Source: Piscinibacter aquaticus
Lineage (GTDB): Bacteria; Pseudomonadota; Gammaproteobacteria; Burkholderiales; Burkholderiaceae_C
Length of the DNA: 64,000 nucleotides
Direction: 5' to 3'
NCBI GenBank assembly: GCA_007994965.1
Contig: VOPW01000001.1
Span: 3,782,001-3,846,000, forward strand
The notes under the pieces are model-generated. The model worked only from the letters and a program-made list of their open reading frames with translations, had not been told where the DNA came from and searched no databases. Below are positions 1 through 9,473 of this stretch, in pieces (position 1 is the stretch's first letter; every line of letters starts with the position of its first letter). Both the position numbers and the translations under genes were made by a program.

Positions 1-411
1 CGTCGACGAGCGGATGTGCCGCGGCTTGTCGGCCAGCGCAAGCTCGGCGCCGTCGGGGTTCAGGCGCGGGCACAGGTACAGCGCGCGGGTGTCGAGCAGC
101 TGGGTGACCTTCGGATCGTGGCCGTGGCCGTTCACCAGCTGGTGCAGGTAGTACAGCACCGCGGTGCTGGCGGTCAGCTCGGCGGCGTGGATGTTGCCGT
201 CGCACCAGAAGGCCGGCTTGTCGATCGCCGCGCCGGTGGCGGTGTTGGTGACCGTGACGACCCAGATGTCGCGGCCCTCGTGGCTCTTGCCGATCGACTC
301 GACCGCCACCAGGCCAGGGTGCGCATCGGCATAGTCGAACAGCAGCCGGGTCAGGGCGTCGTACTTGTAGAAGGTGTCGAAGCGGGGCGTGGGCGTGGCG
401 GGCAGGGTCAT
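1..411 (-). CDS. M14-family zinc carboxypeptidase, N-terminal part (cut by window edge)
   Basis: Only the first 137 residues are present; the gene runs off the left edge. Family M14 enzymes are zinc metallocarboxypeptidases that trim C-terminal residues from peptides. The visible part contains WCDGNIHAAELTAS, whose His and Glu match the first two zinc ligands (HxxE) of M14, and CPRLNPDGAEL, the NPDG signature before the substrate-binding region. The second zinc His and the catalytic Glu lie outside the window, so activity cannot be judged. No signal peptide is visible, which favours a cytoplasmic location. The ATG lies about 20 bases after the stop of the upstream glutamine amidotransferase gene, so the two may be co-transcribed. 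Substrate unknown. Confidence 0.8.
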   Translation of the reverse strand, partial: MTLPATPTPRFDTFYKYDALTRLLFDYADAHPGLVAVESIGKSHEGRDIWVVTVTNTATGAAIDKPAFWCDGNIHAAELTASTAVLYYLHQLVNGHGHDPKVTQLLDTRALYLCPRLNPDGAELALADKPRHIRSST

Positions 412-432
412 GGACGATGGGGCGGGAGGACA

Positions 433-1185
433 TCAGAGGATGCGGGCGCCGTCCTGGAAGACGGCCAGTTCGCCGGGCGCCAGCGGCGTCCAGCGTTCGT
501 CGGTGGTCAGCGGCTCGGTGACGATCACGGCCACGCGATCGCTGGGCGTGGTCACGGCGGAGAAATCGACGCTCAGGTCCTCGTCGGCCAGCCGCGCGGC
601 GCGGAAGGTGCTCGCGCACCAGCCAGTGCAGCTTCGTCGAGCAGTGCACCCACAGTGCCTGGCCGTTGCTGAGCATGAAGTTGAAGGTGCCGTGCGCGGC
701 GATGGCGGGCACCAGCTCGCGCAGCGTGGCGCTCAGCTCGGCCACGCTGGGCACGCAGGCATGCGCCTTGGCCAGCTCCTGCATCAGCCAGCAGAAGGCG
801 CGCTCGCTGTCGGTGTCGCCCACCGGCCGGAAGCCGGCGTGCAGGCGCGGCGCGAAATGCTTCAGGTCGCCGTTGTGCGCGAACACCCAGTAGCGGCCCC
901 ACAGTTCGCGCTGGAAGGGGTGGGTGTTCTCCAGCGCCACGCGGCCCTGCGTGGCCTTGCGGATGTGCGCGATGACGTGGCAGCTCTTGATCGGATAGCG
1001 CCGCACCATCTCGGCCACCGGCGAGTGGCGTGCGCTCTGCGCATCGACGAACACCCGCGCGCCGGACCCTCGAAGAAGGCGATGCCGAAGCCGTCCTTGT
1101 GCTCCTCGGCGCGCGTGGAGAAGCCGGTGAAGCTGAACACCACGTCGGTCGGCGTGTTGGCGTTCAGGCCGAGCAGCTGGCACAT
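433..1185 (-). CDS. class II glutamine amidotransferase (YafJ type)
   Basis: The protein begins [12 protein letters not shown], with Cys2 exposed after Met removal as the N-terminal nucleophile of class II (Ntn) glutamine amidotransferases, which release ammonia from glutamine. Further family features are [10 protein letters not shown] near residue 33, [16 protein letters not shown] and [13 protein letters not shown]. About 250 residues is normal for stand-alone YafJ-like proteins, whose acceptor substrate is not known. The frame is lost twice, near 1066 (after FFEG) and near 605 (before [16 protein letters not shown]), and the protein ends [10 protein letters not shown]. Both breaks look like single-base errors because the family sequence continues in the new frame. 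It lies 4 bases from the end of the flavoprotein gene upstream. Confidence 0.82.
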
Positions 1186-1189
1186 GGGC

Positions 1190-2404
1190 CTATTCCGTGA
1201 AGAGCCGGTAGAAGCCTTTGGCCGTGAGCAGCTGGCCGGGGTTGCTGGTCTCGTCGAGCACGCCGGCGAGGCGTCGGCCGATGCGCTCGCTGCGCTGCGC
1301 ACGCCACAGCACCAGATCGGCCAGCCAGGGGTGGCGGTTGACCCAGTTGGCGCGCTCGTACAGCGCGAAACGCGGCTGCAGCGCGGCGATCCGCGCCTCG
1401 TAGTCGCGCCGCACGGTCTCGTCGGCTTCGCTGCGCGACAGGCCGGCCAGCAGCGACTCGGCCGCCAGCATGCCCGTCTCCAGCGCCTTGCCGATGCCCT
1501 CGCCGGTGAAGGCGTAGGTGCTGCCGGCCGCCTCGCCGGTGACCAGCAGGCCCGGCCGCGAGAAGCGCGCCCCCTGCAGCGAGCAGCGCAGCGGCGCACC
1601 CTTCAGCGGCGCGAGCCACTCGCCGCCGGCCACGAGCTCTCGGGCCGGCGCATAGATGCGCGTGAAGGCGTCGAAGAGAGCGCGCAGGTTGCCGTCGCCG
1701 CCGCCGCGGCGGAACTCGCTGAGGCCGACGCCGACGTTGAAGACGCCATCGCGGCACGGAAAGATCCAGCCGTACCCCGGCGACACCGCGCGGTGCCACA
1801 CCACCTCGAGCTTGTCGATGCGGCCGCGCATCGCCTCGTTCTTCAGGTAGCCGCGCAGCGCCACGCCGCTGGGCGTCTGGCGCGACGCCATGCCCGCAGC
1901 GATCAGCGCCTGCGGGCCGGCGCCGCTGGCCAGCACCAGCCAGCGGCAGCGGATCTCGCGCAGCGCGCTGCCCTGCGCCACCCGCGCGCCGATCACCATG
2001 CCGCCCTCCTCGATCGGCGCGACGAAGCGCAGCGGTGCGAACATGCGCGCGCCGGCGCGCGCCGCGCCGCGGCAGATGATGTCGTCGAGCTCGCGGCGCG
2101 GCAGCACCGCCAGCGTGCCCGGCACGTCGACGCGAATGCCGCGCGGCGAAATCAACCCGGCATGCGTGACCGGCTGCGCCTGGGTCATCACTTCTTCGAG
2201 CACGCCGAGGCGGCGCAGCGCCCGGTGGGCATCGGGGATCAGGCCGTCGCCGCAGACCTTGTCGCGCGGAAAGGCGTGCTGGTCGATCAGCACCACGCCG
2301 GCGCCACCGCGCGCGAGCACGGTGGCTGCGGCACTGCCGGCCGGGCCGGCGCCGACGATCAGCACGTCGCAGCGGTCTGGAAGCTGATCGAGGGGAAGGT
2401 TCAT
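1190..2404 (-). CDS. FAD-dependent oxidoreductase, geranylgeranyl-reductase family
   Basis: A 404-residue flavoprotein of the geranylgeranyl reductase / p-hydroxybenzoate hydroxylase fold. [20 protein letters not shown] near residue 15 is the GxGxxG dinucleotide-binding fingerprint, DKVCGDGL near residue 50 is typical of the GGR family, and [20 protein letters not shown] near residue 290 is the second FAD-contact (GD-like) motif. Relatives reduce isoprenoid double bonds or act on lipids and quinones; the substrate here cannot be told. The reading frame is intact. I chose the ATG giving [15 protein letters not shown] because it lies just before the Rossmann strand; the longer upstream extension is Arg-rich and unlike the family. 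It is followed at 4 bases by the glutamine amidotransferase gene, which suggests an operon. Confidence 0.82.
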   Translation of the reverse strand: MNLPLDQLPDRCDVLIVGAGPAGSAAATVLARGGAGVVLIDQHAFPRDKVCGDGLIPDAHRALRRLGVLEEVMTQAQPVTHAGLISPRGIRVDVPGTLAVLPRRELDDIICRGAARAGARMFAPLRFVAPIEEGGMVIGARVAQGSALREIRCRWLVLASGAGPQALIAAGMASRQTPSGVALRGYLKNEAMRGRIDKLEVVWHRAVSPGYGWIFPCRDGVFNVGVGLSEFRRGGGDGNLRALFDAFTRIYAPARELVAGGEWLAPLKGAPLRCSLQGARFSRPGLLVTGEAAGSTYAFTGEGIGKALETGMLAAESLLAGLSRSEADETVRRDYEARIAALQPRFALYERANWVNRHPWLADLVLWRAQRSERIGRRLAGVLDETSNPGQLLTAKGFYRLFTE

Positions 2405-2444
2405 GCGCAGACGCGTCGCAAGGGCAGCGGATTGGCGGCGGATT

Positions 2445-3006
2445 CTAGGAGCCTGCATCGAACAGCGACGGTTGCGCGCCGAAGCTCGCACGCTCGATCT
2501 CCAGCAGCCGCAGCTTGGTGCTCACGCCACCCGGCGCCGAGAAGCCGCCGCCCGCGCCGCCAGCGGCCAGCACACGATGGCAGGGCACGATGATCGCGAA
2601 CGGATTGGCGCCCAGCGCCTGCCCCACGGGCGCGCTGCGCCCGGGTCGCCGAGCGCCTTGGCGAGTTCGCCGTAGGTGCAGGTGTGGCCGGCGGCGATGC
2701 CGCGCGCCGCCTCGTAGACGAGGCGGTGGAAGCCGGGCACCCACGCATGTCCAGCACGATGAACTCCAGCGCCGTGCGCTGGCCAGCCAGCAGCGACTGC
2801 ACGGCCGCAACGGCCTCGGCGATCGCGGGCGTCGGCGCGCTCTCCCGCGCTTGCGGGTGCCGCCTGAGAAGGCTGGCCAACGTGTGCTCACGGCTCGCGC
2901 CGGGCAGCAACAGGCCGCGCACGCCGGCCTCGCCCCAGGCGATGGCGCCGTCGCCGAGCGGTGTCTCGAACCACGCGAAGTGCGTCGCATCGGCCATGGC
3001 CGCCAT
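2445..3006 (-). CDS. ogt: methylated-DNA--[protein]-cysteine S-methyltransferase
   Basis: Suicide DNA repair protein that moves the alkyl group of O6-alkylguanine to its own cysteine. The active-site loop IIVPCHRVLAAGG is present, with Cys in PCHRV, followed by GGFSAPGGVSTKLRLLEIE as usual for Ogt. The N-terminal half reads FAWFETPLGDGAIAWGEAG. The helix-turn-helix segment FHRLVYEAARGIAAGHTCTY is in a second frame and the active site in a third: the frame changes near 2745 and near 2637. The length of about 187 codons fits Ogt. All functional pieces are present in order, so a working gene with sequencing indels is more likely than a pseudogene. Confidence 0.85.
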
Positions 3007-3105
3007 TGTGCGCGCGGTTGGCGCCCGCGTTGACGGCGCTCAAGGCCCATCGGCCGCCGCGGCGCGACCATGAACCCAGGTCAATCAACGAGAGAGGACG
3101 ACACG

Positions 3106-3485
3106 ATGAGCCTGTTCCATGCCGTGGTCTGGATCGATCACGAGAAAGCGCAGATCCTGCAGTTCGACGCCGAGCACGTGCAGTCGCAGAAGGTCAAGGC
3201 GCACACCCACCACACCGCGTACCACGGCAGCGGCGTGCGCACCGGGCACGAATTCTTCGGCGAGGTCTGCGACGCGCTCAAGGGCATCACCGAGGTGCTG
3301 GTGACGGGCTCGCGCACCAGCACGGCGGACTTCAAGCACTACGCCGAGAAGCATCGCCCCGCAGCCGCGAAGCAGATCGTCGGCTACGAGACGGTGGATC
3401 ACCCGAGCGAGGCACAGCTGGTCGCGCTGGCCCGCAAGTACTTCCTGAAGTACGACCGGATGGCGGAACTCCCACTCCCACCTGA
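3106..3485 (+). CDS. small conserved protein of the 'translational machinery protein' family
   Basis: A roughly 126-residue cytoplasmic protein starting [20 protein letters not shown]. It matches a small Burkholderiales family usually named 'translational machinery protein', which resembles part of an archaeal/eukaryotic release-factor fold; no function is proven. The ATG follows a purine-rich ribosome site (GAGAGAGG). The frame that carries the protein runs past its natural end into neighbouring DNA. One extra G near 3465 restores the family C terminus MAGTPTPT and a TGA at 3483-3485. This is one of the clearest cases in the window of a base missing from a G run. Confidence 0.7.
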
Positions 3486-3498
3486 CCGGCCGTTCCGA

Positions 3499-5720
3499 TC
3501 AGGCGGCCATCGCGGTCGCCTGCGGCGTCACCGACTTCACTTCCAGCCGGGCCGCGTGCAGCAGCGGCTCGGTGTAGCCGCTGGGCTGCTCCTTGCCCTT
3601 GAACACGAGGTCGATCGCCGCCTTGTAGGCGCGGCTCGTGTCCCAGTTCCCGGCCATCGGCTGGTACAGCGCATCGCCGGCGTTCTGCTTGTCCACCACC
3701 TTGGCCATGCGGCGGAAGGTGGCGTTGACCTGCGCCTTGGTCACCACGCCGTGGTGCAGCCAGTTGGCGATGTGCTGGCTGCTGATGCGCAGCGTCGCGC
3801 GGTCTTCCATCAGGCCGACGTTGTGGATGTCGGGCACCTTGGAGCAGCCCACGCCCTGGTCGACCCAGCGCACGACGTAGCCGAGGATGCCCTGGGCGTT
3901 GTTGTCCAGCTCCTGCTGCTTCTGCTCGTCGGTCCAGTCGGCCTTCTTCACCACCGGCACGGTCAGCAGGCCGGCCAGCAGCGTCTCGCGCTCGGCATCG
4001 GCGTCGACCTTCTCCAGTTCCTTCTGCACCTTGAAGACGTCGACCGGGTGGTAGTGCAGCGCATGCAGCGTCGCCGCCGTCGGGCTGGGCACCCAGGCGG
4101 TATTGGCGCCGGCCTTCGGGTGCACGATCTTCTGCTGCAGCATCGCCGCCATCAGGTCGGGCATGGCCCACATGCCCTTGCCGATCTGCGCCTTGCCGCG
4201 CAGGCCGCACGACAGACCCACCAGCACGTTGTTGCGCTCGTAGGCCTGGATCCAGGCGCTGGTCTTCATGTCTCCCTTGCGCAGCATCGGGCCGGCCAGC
4301 ATCGCGGTGTGCATCTCGTCGCCGGTGCGGTCGAGGAAGCCGGTGTTGATGAACGCCACGCGTGAGGCGGCCGCGGCGATGCAGGCCTTCAGGTTGACGC
4401 TGGTGCGGCGCTCCTCGTCCATGATGCCCAGCTTCACCGTGCTGTCGGGCAGGCCGAGCATCTGCTCGACGCGGCCGAACAGTTCGCTGGCGAAAGCCAC
4501 CTCGGCCGGGCCGTGCATCTTCGGCTTGACGATGTAGACCGAGCCGGTGCGCGAGTTGGTGATGCCGTTGCGGCCATGGCGCTGCAGGTCGTGCAGCGCG
4601 ATGGTGGTGGTGATCACCGCATCCATGATCCCTTCCGGGATCTCGCGCGGTCGTCGTCCCCCACAGGATGGCCGGGTTGGTCATCAGGTGGCCGACGTTG
4701 CGCACGAACAGCAGCGAGCGGCCGTGCAGCAGCACATCCTCGCCGCGCGGGCCGGTATAGCGGCGGTCGGGGTTGAGGCCGCGGGTGAAGCTCTTGCCGC
4801 CCTTGCTCACTTCCTCGGTGAGCGTGCCTTCGATGATGCCCAGCCAGTTGCCGTAGGCGAGCACCTTGTCCTCGGCGTCGACCACAGCGACCGAGTCTTC
4901 CAGATCGAGGATGGTCGACAGCGCCGATTCCAGCACCAGGTCGGCCACGCCGGCCGCGTCGGTCGCGCCGATCGGGTGGGCGCGGTCGATGCGGATGTCC
5001 ATGTGCAGGCCGTGGTGCGACAGCAGCACCGACTTCGGCGCGTCCATCTCGCCCTGGAAGCCGACGAACTGCGCCGGGTTCTTCAGGCCGACGCTCTTGC
5101 CGTCCTTCAGCGTGACGAGCAGGTTGTTGTCGACCACGCGGTAGGCGGTGGAATCGATGTGCGAACCCTTTTTCAGCGGCGCGCAGCGATCCAGCACGTA
5201 TCGCGCGTACTCGATGACCTTGGCGCCGCGCCTGGGGTTGTAGCCGCTGCCCTTCTCGCAGCCGTCGGCCTCGCTGATCACGTCGGTACCGTAGAGCGCG
5301 TCGTACAGCGAGCCCCAGCGCGCGTTGGCGGCATTCAGCGCATAGCGCGCGTTGGTGATCGGCACCACCAGCTGCGGGCCGGCCTGCAGGGGCCAGCTCG
5401 GCGTCGACGTTCTTGGTCGTCGCCTTGACCTTCTTCGGCTCGGGCACGAGGTAGCCGATCTGCTCGAGGAACTTGCGGTAGGCCTTGGGCACGGTGATCG
5501 GGCCGGGGTTGGCCTGGTGCCGGGCGTCGAGCTCGGACTGCAGCCGGTCGCGCTCTGCCAGCAGCGCGGCATTCTTCGGCGCGAGGTCGGCGACGATGGC
5601 GTCGAAGCCGGCCCAGAAGGCTTCGCTCGTCACGCCGGTGCCGGGCAGCACGCGGTCTTCGATGAAGCGGTACAGCGGCGTGGCCACGTGCAGGCGGTGG
5701 CAGGTGGTGCGGTCGGTCAT
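3499..5720 (-). CDS. glcB: malate synthase G
   Basis: Condenses glyoxylate with acetyl-CoA to malate in the glyoxylate/glycolate pathway, in the cytoplasm. The roughly 740-codon length and three-part reading match the large monomeric isoform G. The N terminus is [20 protein letters not shown]; the central part has [19 protein letters not shown] and [17 protein letters not shown]; the C-terminal part contains [50 protein letters not shown] and the late [15 protein letters not shown]-like segment. The frame changes near 5390 and near 4655, the second beside a CCCCC run. No other glyoxylate-shunt gene is adjacent; the haloacid dehalogenase gene upstream is separated by only about 16 bases and may share a transcript. 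Confidence 0.9.
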
Positions 5721-5736
5721 GGTGATCCTCGAGAGG

Positions 5737-6437
5737 TCAGGGAGTCGGAAAGAAGTCGAGCACGTCGCGCAGGCTGCTGCCGATGCGCGTCGGGGCGGTG
5801 TCGAGCTGTTCGAGCGGCAGGCCGGCGCGGTTCACCCACAGCGTGGTGTAGCCGTACCGGTGGCGCCGATCGCATCCCAGCCATTGCTGGAGACGAAGAG
5901 GATGTCGCGCGCGGGCAGCCCCAGCGCCTGCGGCCCGAGCGCATAGGCGGCCGGGTCGGTCTTGTACTTGCGGATGCCGTGCACGCTGAGCACCGGGTCG
6001 AGCAGGCCGCTGAAGCCCGCGCTCTTCACGGCGACACCGAGCATCTCCGGGTCGCCGTTGGAGAGGATGCCGGCCTTGATGCCGCGCGATTGCAGCGCAC
6101 GAAGCACATCGAGGTTCTCGGGGAAGGCGCTGAGGTGGCGGTACTGGTTCATCAGCCGCTCTTCGGCGGTGGCATCCATCGCCAGGCCGAGGCGTTGTGC
6201 GGCAAAGCGCAGGCCGGCGCGGGTCAGGTCCCAGAAGGGCCGGTACTGGCCGCTCATCGAGCACAGTCGGGTGTATTCGATCTGCTTGTCGCGCCAGAGC
6301 ACGCCGAGTTTCTCGCCCTGGCCCGGAAACAGCTGCTCGGCCAGCAGCCCGACGCTGTAGACGTCGAACAAGGTGCCGTACGCGTCGAACAGCACCGCGC
6401 GCGGCACATGCGAGGGACTTCCGGGCCGGGATTCCAT
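5737..6437 (-). CDS. haloacid dehalogenase type II
   Basis: HAD-superfamily hydrolase of the (S)-2-haloacid dehalogenase group, which hydrolyses 2-haloalkanoic acids to 2-hydroxyacids. [15 protein letters not shown] carries the nucleophilic Asp, [11 protein letters not shown] the Ser/Asn motif, [14 protein letters not shown] the Lys, and [15 protein letters not shown] the SSNxWD motif specific to type II dehalogenases. The length of about 233 codons is normal. The frame is lost near 5852, after AIGATG, and the C terminus [16 protein letters not shown] follows in another frame. Stand-alone genes of this type often have no proven halogenated substrate, so phosphatase-like roles are possible. 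It is divergent from the LysR gene. Confidence 0.85.
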
Positions 6438-6541
6438 GCGACGAATCTATTTCATGCTGGCGGCAACATTAATAGCGCCAAAAGTCTTGGATTTGTGATG
6501 CCAGCGGCGGAATCAGTTGCCCCCGCGCATAATTCGCCACC
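6438..6541. promoter_or_regulatory. divergent promoter region, haloacid dehalogenase / LysR gene
   Basis: A 104-base gap between two divergent starts that is visibly more AT-rich than its surroundings, with AACATTAATAGCGCC in the middle. A CATAAT hexamer at 6528-6533 ends 8 bases before the LysR start. The arrangement, a LysR gene divergent from an enzyme gene, is the usual one for a LysR target, so the regulator may bind here. No clear T-N11-A palindrome could be fixed by eye. Confidence 0.35.
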
Positions 6542-7443
6542 ATGGACCGGCTCAAGCAGATCGAATCCTTCGTCTCCGTGGCCGCGCGCGGCAGCCTCAC
6601 CGCCGCGGCCAATGCCGAGGGCGTGGCGCCGGCGGTGATCGGCCGGCGCATCGACGCGCTGGAGGAGCGGCTGGGCGTGAAGCTGCTGGTGCGCACCACG
6701 CGCAAGATCACGCTGACGCATGAAGGCAGCGCCTTCCTCGAGGACTGCCAGCGCCTGCTGGCCGATCTGGCCAATGCCGAGGCCAGCGTCAGCGCGGGCG
6801 GCGTGAAAGCGAGTGGCTACTTGCGCATTACAGCGCCGGCCGGCTTCGGCCGTCGCCACGTGGCACCGCTGGTGCCCCGGTTTCTCGAACAGCACCCGGA
6901 CGTGAACGTCTCGTTGAACCTCAGCGACCGTGTGGTGGACATCGTCAACGAGAGCTACGACTGCGCGGTGCGGGTCGGCGACCTGCCCGACTCCAGCCTG
7001 ATCAGCGTGCGCATGGCCGACAACCGCCGCCTGTGCGTGGCGACGCCGGCCTATCTGAAGCGCGCCGGCACGCCCAAGCACCCGAACGATCTGCTGCGCC
7101 ACCAGTGCCTGACGCTGAGCTCGGACGCCAGCCAGACCCGCGGCTGGGCTTTCGTGGTGGATGGCGCGGTGACGCACCTGCGCCCGAGCGGCCGTCTCGA
7201 TTGCAGCGACGGCCGTGTGTTGCACGACTGGTGCGTGGCCGGCCTGGGCACGGCGTGGCGCTCCACCTGGGAGGTCGAGCACGAAGTGCAGAGCGGGCAG
7301 CTCGTCAGTGTTCTCGACGACTACGCCGCGCCGCCGAACGGCATCTATGCGGTCTTCCGCACGCCAAGCACCTGCCGCTGCGCGTGCGCCTGTGGATCGA
7401 CTTCCTGAAACACACGTACGGCGATCCAAGCTACTGGCGCTGA
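6542..7443 (+). CDS. LysR-family transcriptional regulator
   Basis: DNA-binding regulator of about 300 residues. The N-terminal winged helix-turn-helix reads MDRLKQIESFVSVAARGSLT, then AAANAEGVAPAVIGRRIDAL, followed by LGVKLLVRTTRKITLTHEG. From about residue 90 comes the periplasmic-binding-like effector domain (GYLRITAPAGFGRRHVAPLV, CAVRVGDLPDSSL). The subgroup resembles DsdC/CrgA-like LysR proteins. The frame is lost near 7365; one missing C in the run before CACGCCAAG restores the family C terminus FPHAKHLPLRVRLWIDFL. Divergent from the haloacid dehalogenase gene, its most likely target. Effector unknown. Confidence 0.87.
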
Positions 7444-7460
7444 CGCCGCAAGCGTGCCCA

Positions 7461-7534
7461 GCGGCCGCCGCGGAACCGGCTTGGCCGGGCCGCTGGCGGC
7501 GCCCCTGGGGGAGCGCCGTGAGGCGCTCCGGGGG
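7461..7534 (-). repeat. GC-rich palindromic intergenic repeat, family I, copy A
   Basis: About 74 bases between the convergent ends of the LysR and psiF genes. Read on the minus strand it matches copies B (12525-12600) and C (59340-59410) almost base for base over a chain of short hairpins: AGCGCC/GGCGCT, a C-run facing a G-run, GCCGC/GCGGC and a CCGGC/GCCGG type loop. It starts exactly at the psiF stop codon. It may work as a transcription end or RNA-stabilising structure, as REP-like elements do. Confidence 0.75.
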
Positions 7535-7822
7535 TTACTTGCTCAAGCATTCCTTCATGAACGCCTTGCGCTCGTCGCCCTTCTTGGCACCGGCGTCCTT
7601 GTTGCAGACCTTCATCTTGTCCTGCTGCGTCTGCTTCTTGGCCGACAGGCACTTGGACATGAACGCCTTGCGCTCGTCGCCCTTCATGTCACCGGCGTCC
7701 TTGTTGCAGGTCGCCATCTTGGTCTGCTGGGCCGTCTTCGGCGCGCTGGCGGCGTCGGCGGCAAAGGACGAGGTGGCGAACGCCGAGGTGGCCAGGGCCA
7801 CGATGGTGATGATCTTCTTCAT
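7535..7822 (-). CDS. psiF: PsiF-family small secreted protein with two repeats
   Basis: A 95-residue protein with a signal peptide (MKKIITIVALATSAFATSSF, cleaved after AFA-type residues), so it is expected in the periplasm. The mature part holds two PsiF repeats of about 26 residues, CNKDAGDMKGDERKAFMSKC and CNKDAGAKKGDERKAFMKEC, each with paired Cys. PsiF was named for phosphate-starvation induction in E. coli, but its biochemical role is unknown. The reading frame is intact. The 147-base leader toward the kinase gene contains an 8-base inverted repeat, ATTGCCGC (7851-7858) and GCGGCAAT (7886-7893), about 28 bases upstream of the start, whose role is unknown. Confidence 0.85.
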   Translation of the reverse strand: MKKIITIVALATSAFATSSFAADAASAPKTAQQTKMATCNKDAGDMKGDERKAFMSKCLSAKKQTQQDKMKVCNKDAGAKKGDERKAFMKECLSK

Positions 7823-7969
7823 GGGGTCTCCTTCTCCTGACGTGGGCACGATTGCCGCTGCGCATTGAAGCACCGAGCCCTCGCGGCGGCAATGGAAGGA
7901 ACGCACCGCAGCGTCGCGCGGCCGACACGCTCACGCGTCAGTTGCCCGCGCCGCGCCCACAGATTCGTA

Positions 7970-9356
7970 TCAGAGGATGCGCCGCGGATGGGCCAGCGCC
8001 TCGTGCGCGGCATGCAGCCGCCGCACCAGCACGCGGATGAAGCCCTCGTCGAACAGGTGCCGGCAGCCCGGGCTGAGCTGCGCCAGCGTGTCGGGCGTGA
8101 AGGAGATCGTCGTGGCCGTCTCGGTGACGATCACGTCGGTGCTGTGGCGGCGCAGGTCGGGGCTGGGCGCGAGGTAGGCCATCTCGCCGACGCTGGTGCC
8201 GGCGCCGAGCTGCGCCACCTTCTGGCCGTCGCGGAACACCTCGAGCTCGCCCTTGGCGATGATGTGGAAGGTGTTGCCCTCCTCGCCCTTGCGGTACAAC
8301 GCACGGCCGAAGTCATGGCGCTGCCACTTCGCGCGGTGCACCACTTCCCACAGCTCGACGTCGCCGAAGTTGGCGAAGAAGTCCAGCGAACGCAGCAGCG
8401 TGAAGCGCTCGGAATCGAGCACGCCCTGCAGGTGGCCGCGCGGCACGTGCTGCTGCGAGATCAGTGCCGACAGCGCCTGCGCGAACTCGTCCCAGTCGCG
8501 ATAGCGCTGGCCCACGTCCTTGGCGAGCGCGCGCTGGATCACTGCGTCCACCGTCGGCGCCACGCCGGCGCGCAGACGGGTGAGCGGCGGCGGCGTCTGG
8601 TGGTAGATCTGGTGCATCATGGCCGACTGCACCTGCGCATCGAAGGGCGGCCGCCCGGCGATCAGGTGGTACAGCACGGCGCCGAGCGAGTAGATGTCGG
8701 CGCGGCAATCGAGCGCGGCGCCGTCGAGCTGCTCGGGCGACATGTAGGCCAGCGAGCCGACGCGATAGACCTGCGTCACGTCGGAGGCGAGATTCAGCAC
8801 GCTGCCGAAGTCGGTGACCTTGACGTCGGTGATCGCGCCGTTGGACTGCGTCACCAGCAGGTTGGCCGGCTTCACGTCGCGGTGGATCAGGCCCTGGCGG
8901 TACACATAGCCCAGCGCCATCGCGCACTTGAAGCCGAGCTCGACGATGAGCTCCAGCGGCAGCAGCTGGTCGGCCCGGCAGAACGGGCGCAGCGTGCTGC
9001 CCGGCACGTACTCCATCACTGAGGTAGGGCTCCACCGGGTCGGGCACGGCGTCGTAGATCTGCACCACGTTCGGGTGCTTCAGGCGCCCCACCAGCGCAG
9101 CCTCGGCGGCGAAGAAGCGCTCGAAGAAGCGGTTGTCGTGCGCATCGCCCATCACCAGCGGGCGCACCCGCTTGATCGCGACATCCATGTCCTGGAAGTC
9201 GTCGTGGCAGAGGAAGACCTCGCTGGTGGCGCCTTCGCCGAGCTTGCGCAGCACGCGGTACTTGCCGATCAGCAGCGGCAGCTCGGCCATCGCGTCGCTC
9301 GGCGCACTCTGGGGGCGGGTGGTGGAAGTCGAAGGCATGGCACGGGTGCGCGGCAT
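7970..9356 (-). CDS. serine/threonine protein kinase with C-terminal cyclic-nucleotide-binding domain
   Basis: Cytoplasmic Hanks-type kinase of about 460 residues. The N-terminal lobe has GKYRVLRKLGEGATSEVFLC (Gly-rich loop) and MDVAIKRVRPL (catalytic Lys); the C lobe has GLIHRDVKPANLLV (HRD loop), KVTDFGSVLNL (DFG) and SLAYMSPEQLDG (activation end). After about residue 310 a cyclic-nucleotide-binding fold follows (ALYRKGEEGNTFHIIAKGEL, GTSVGEMAYLAPSPDLR). The frame changes once, near 9019, between EPYLS and MEYVPGSTL. No transmembrane segment is seen. The start could be ATG 9356 or 9338. It is divergent from argS. The fusion implies kinase control by cAMP or cGMP, but ligand binding is unproven. 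Confidence 0.87.
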
Positions 9357-9461
9357 GTGGATGATTCCACACCGGCGGGCATCCGGCACACCCGATCTGG
9401 CGCAGGAAAACGGCCCATTCCCGGCCTTCTCCCAGGGCCCGGGCAGCCGAGGGGCCACCCG

Positions 9462-9467
9462 TAGAAT
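9462..9467 (+). promoter_or_regulatory. probable -10 box of argS
   Basis: TAGAAT lies 6 bases before the argS ATG, and no Shine-Dalgarno sequence is present in the gap. This spacing would start transcription at or very near the initiation codon, giving a leaderless message. No convincing -35 box is visible in the GC-rich upstream DNA. Confidence 0.4.
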
Positions 9468-9473
9468 CCGCCC

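Noticed and set aside
374-2593. 739-codon plus-strand open frame
   Set aside because: Runs antisense across the amidotransferase and flavoprotein genes, which have clear motifs; its own product is Arg/Ala/His-rich low complexity.
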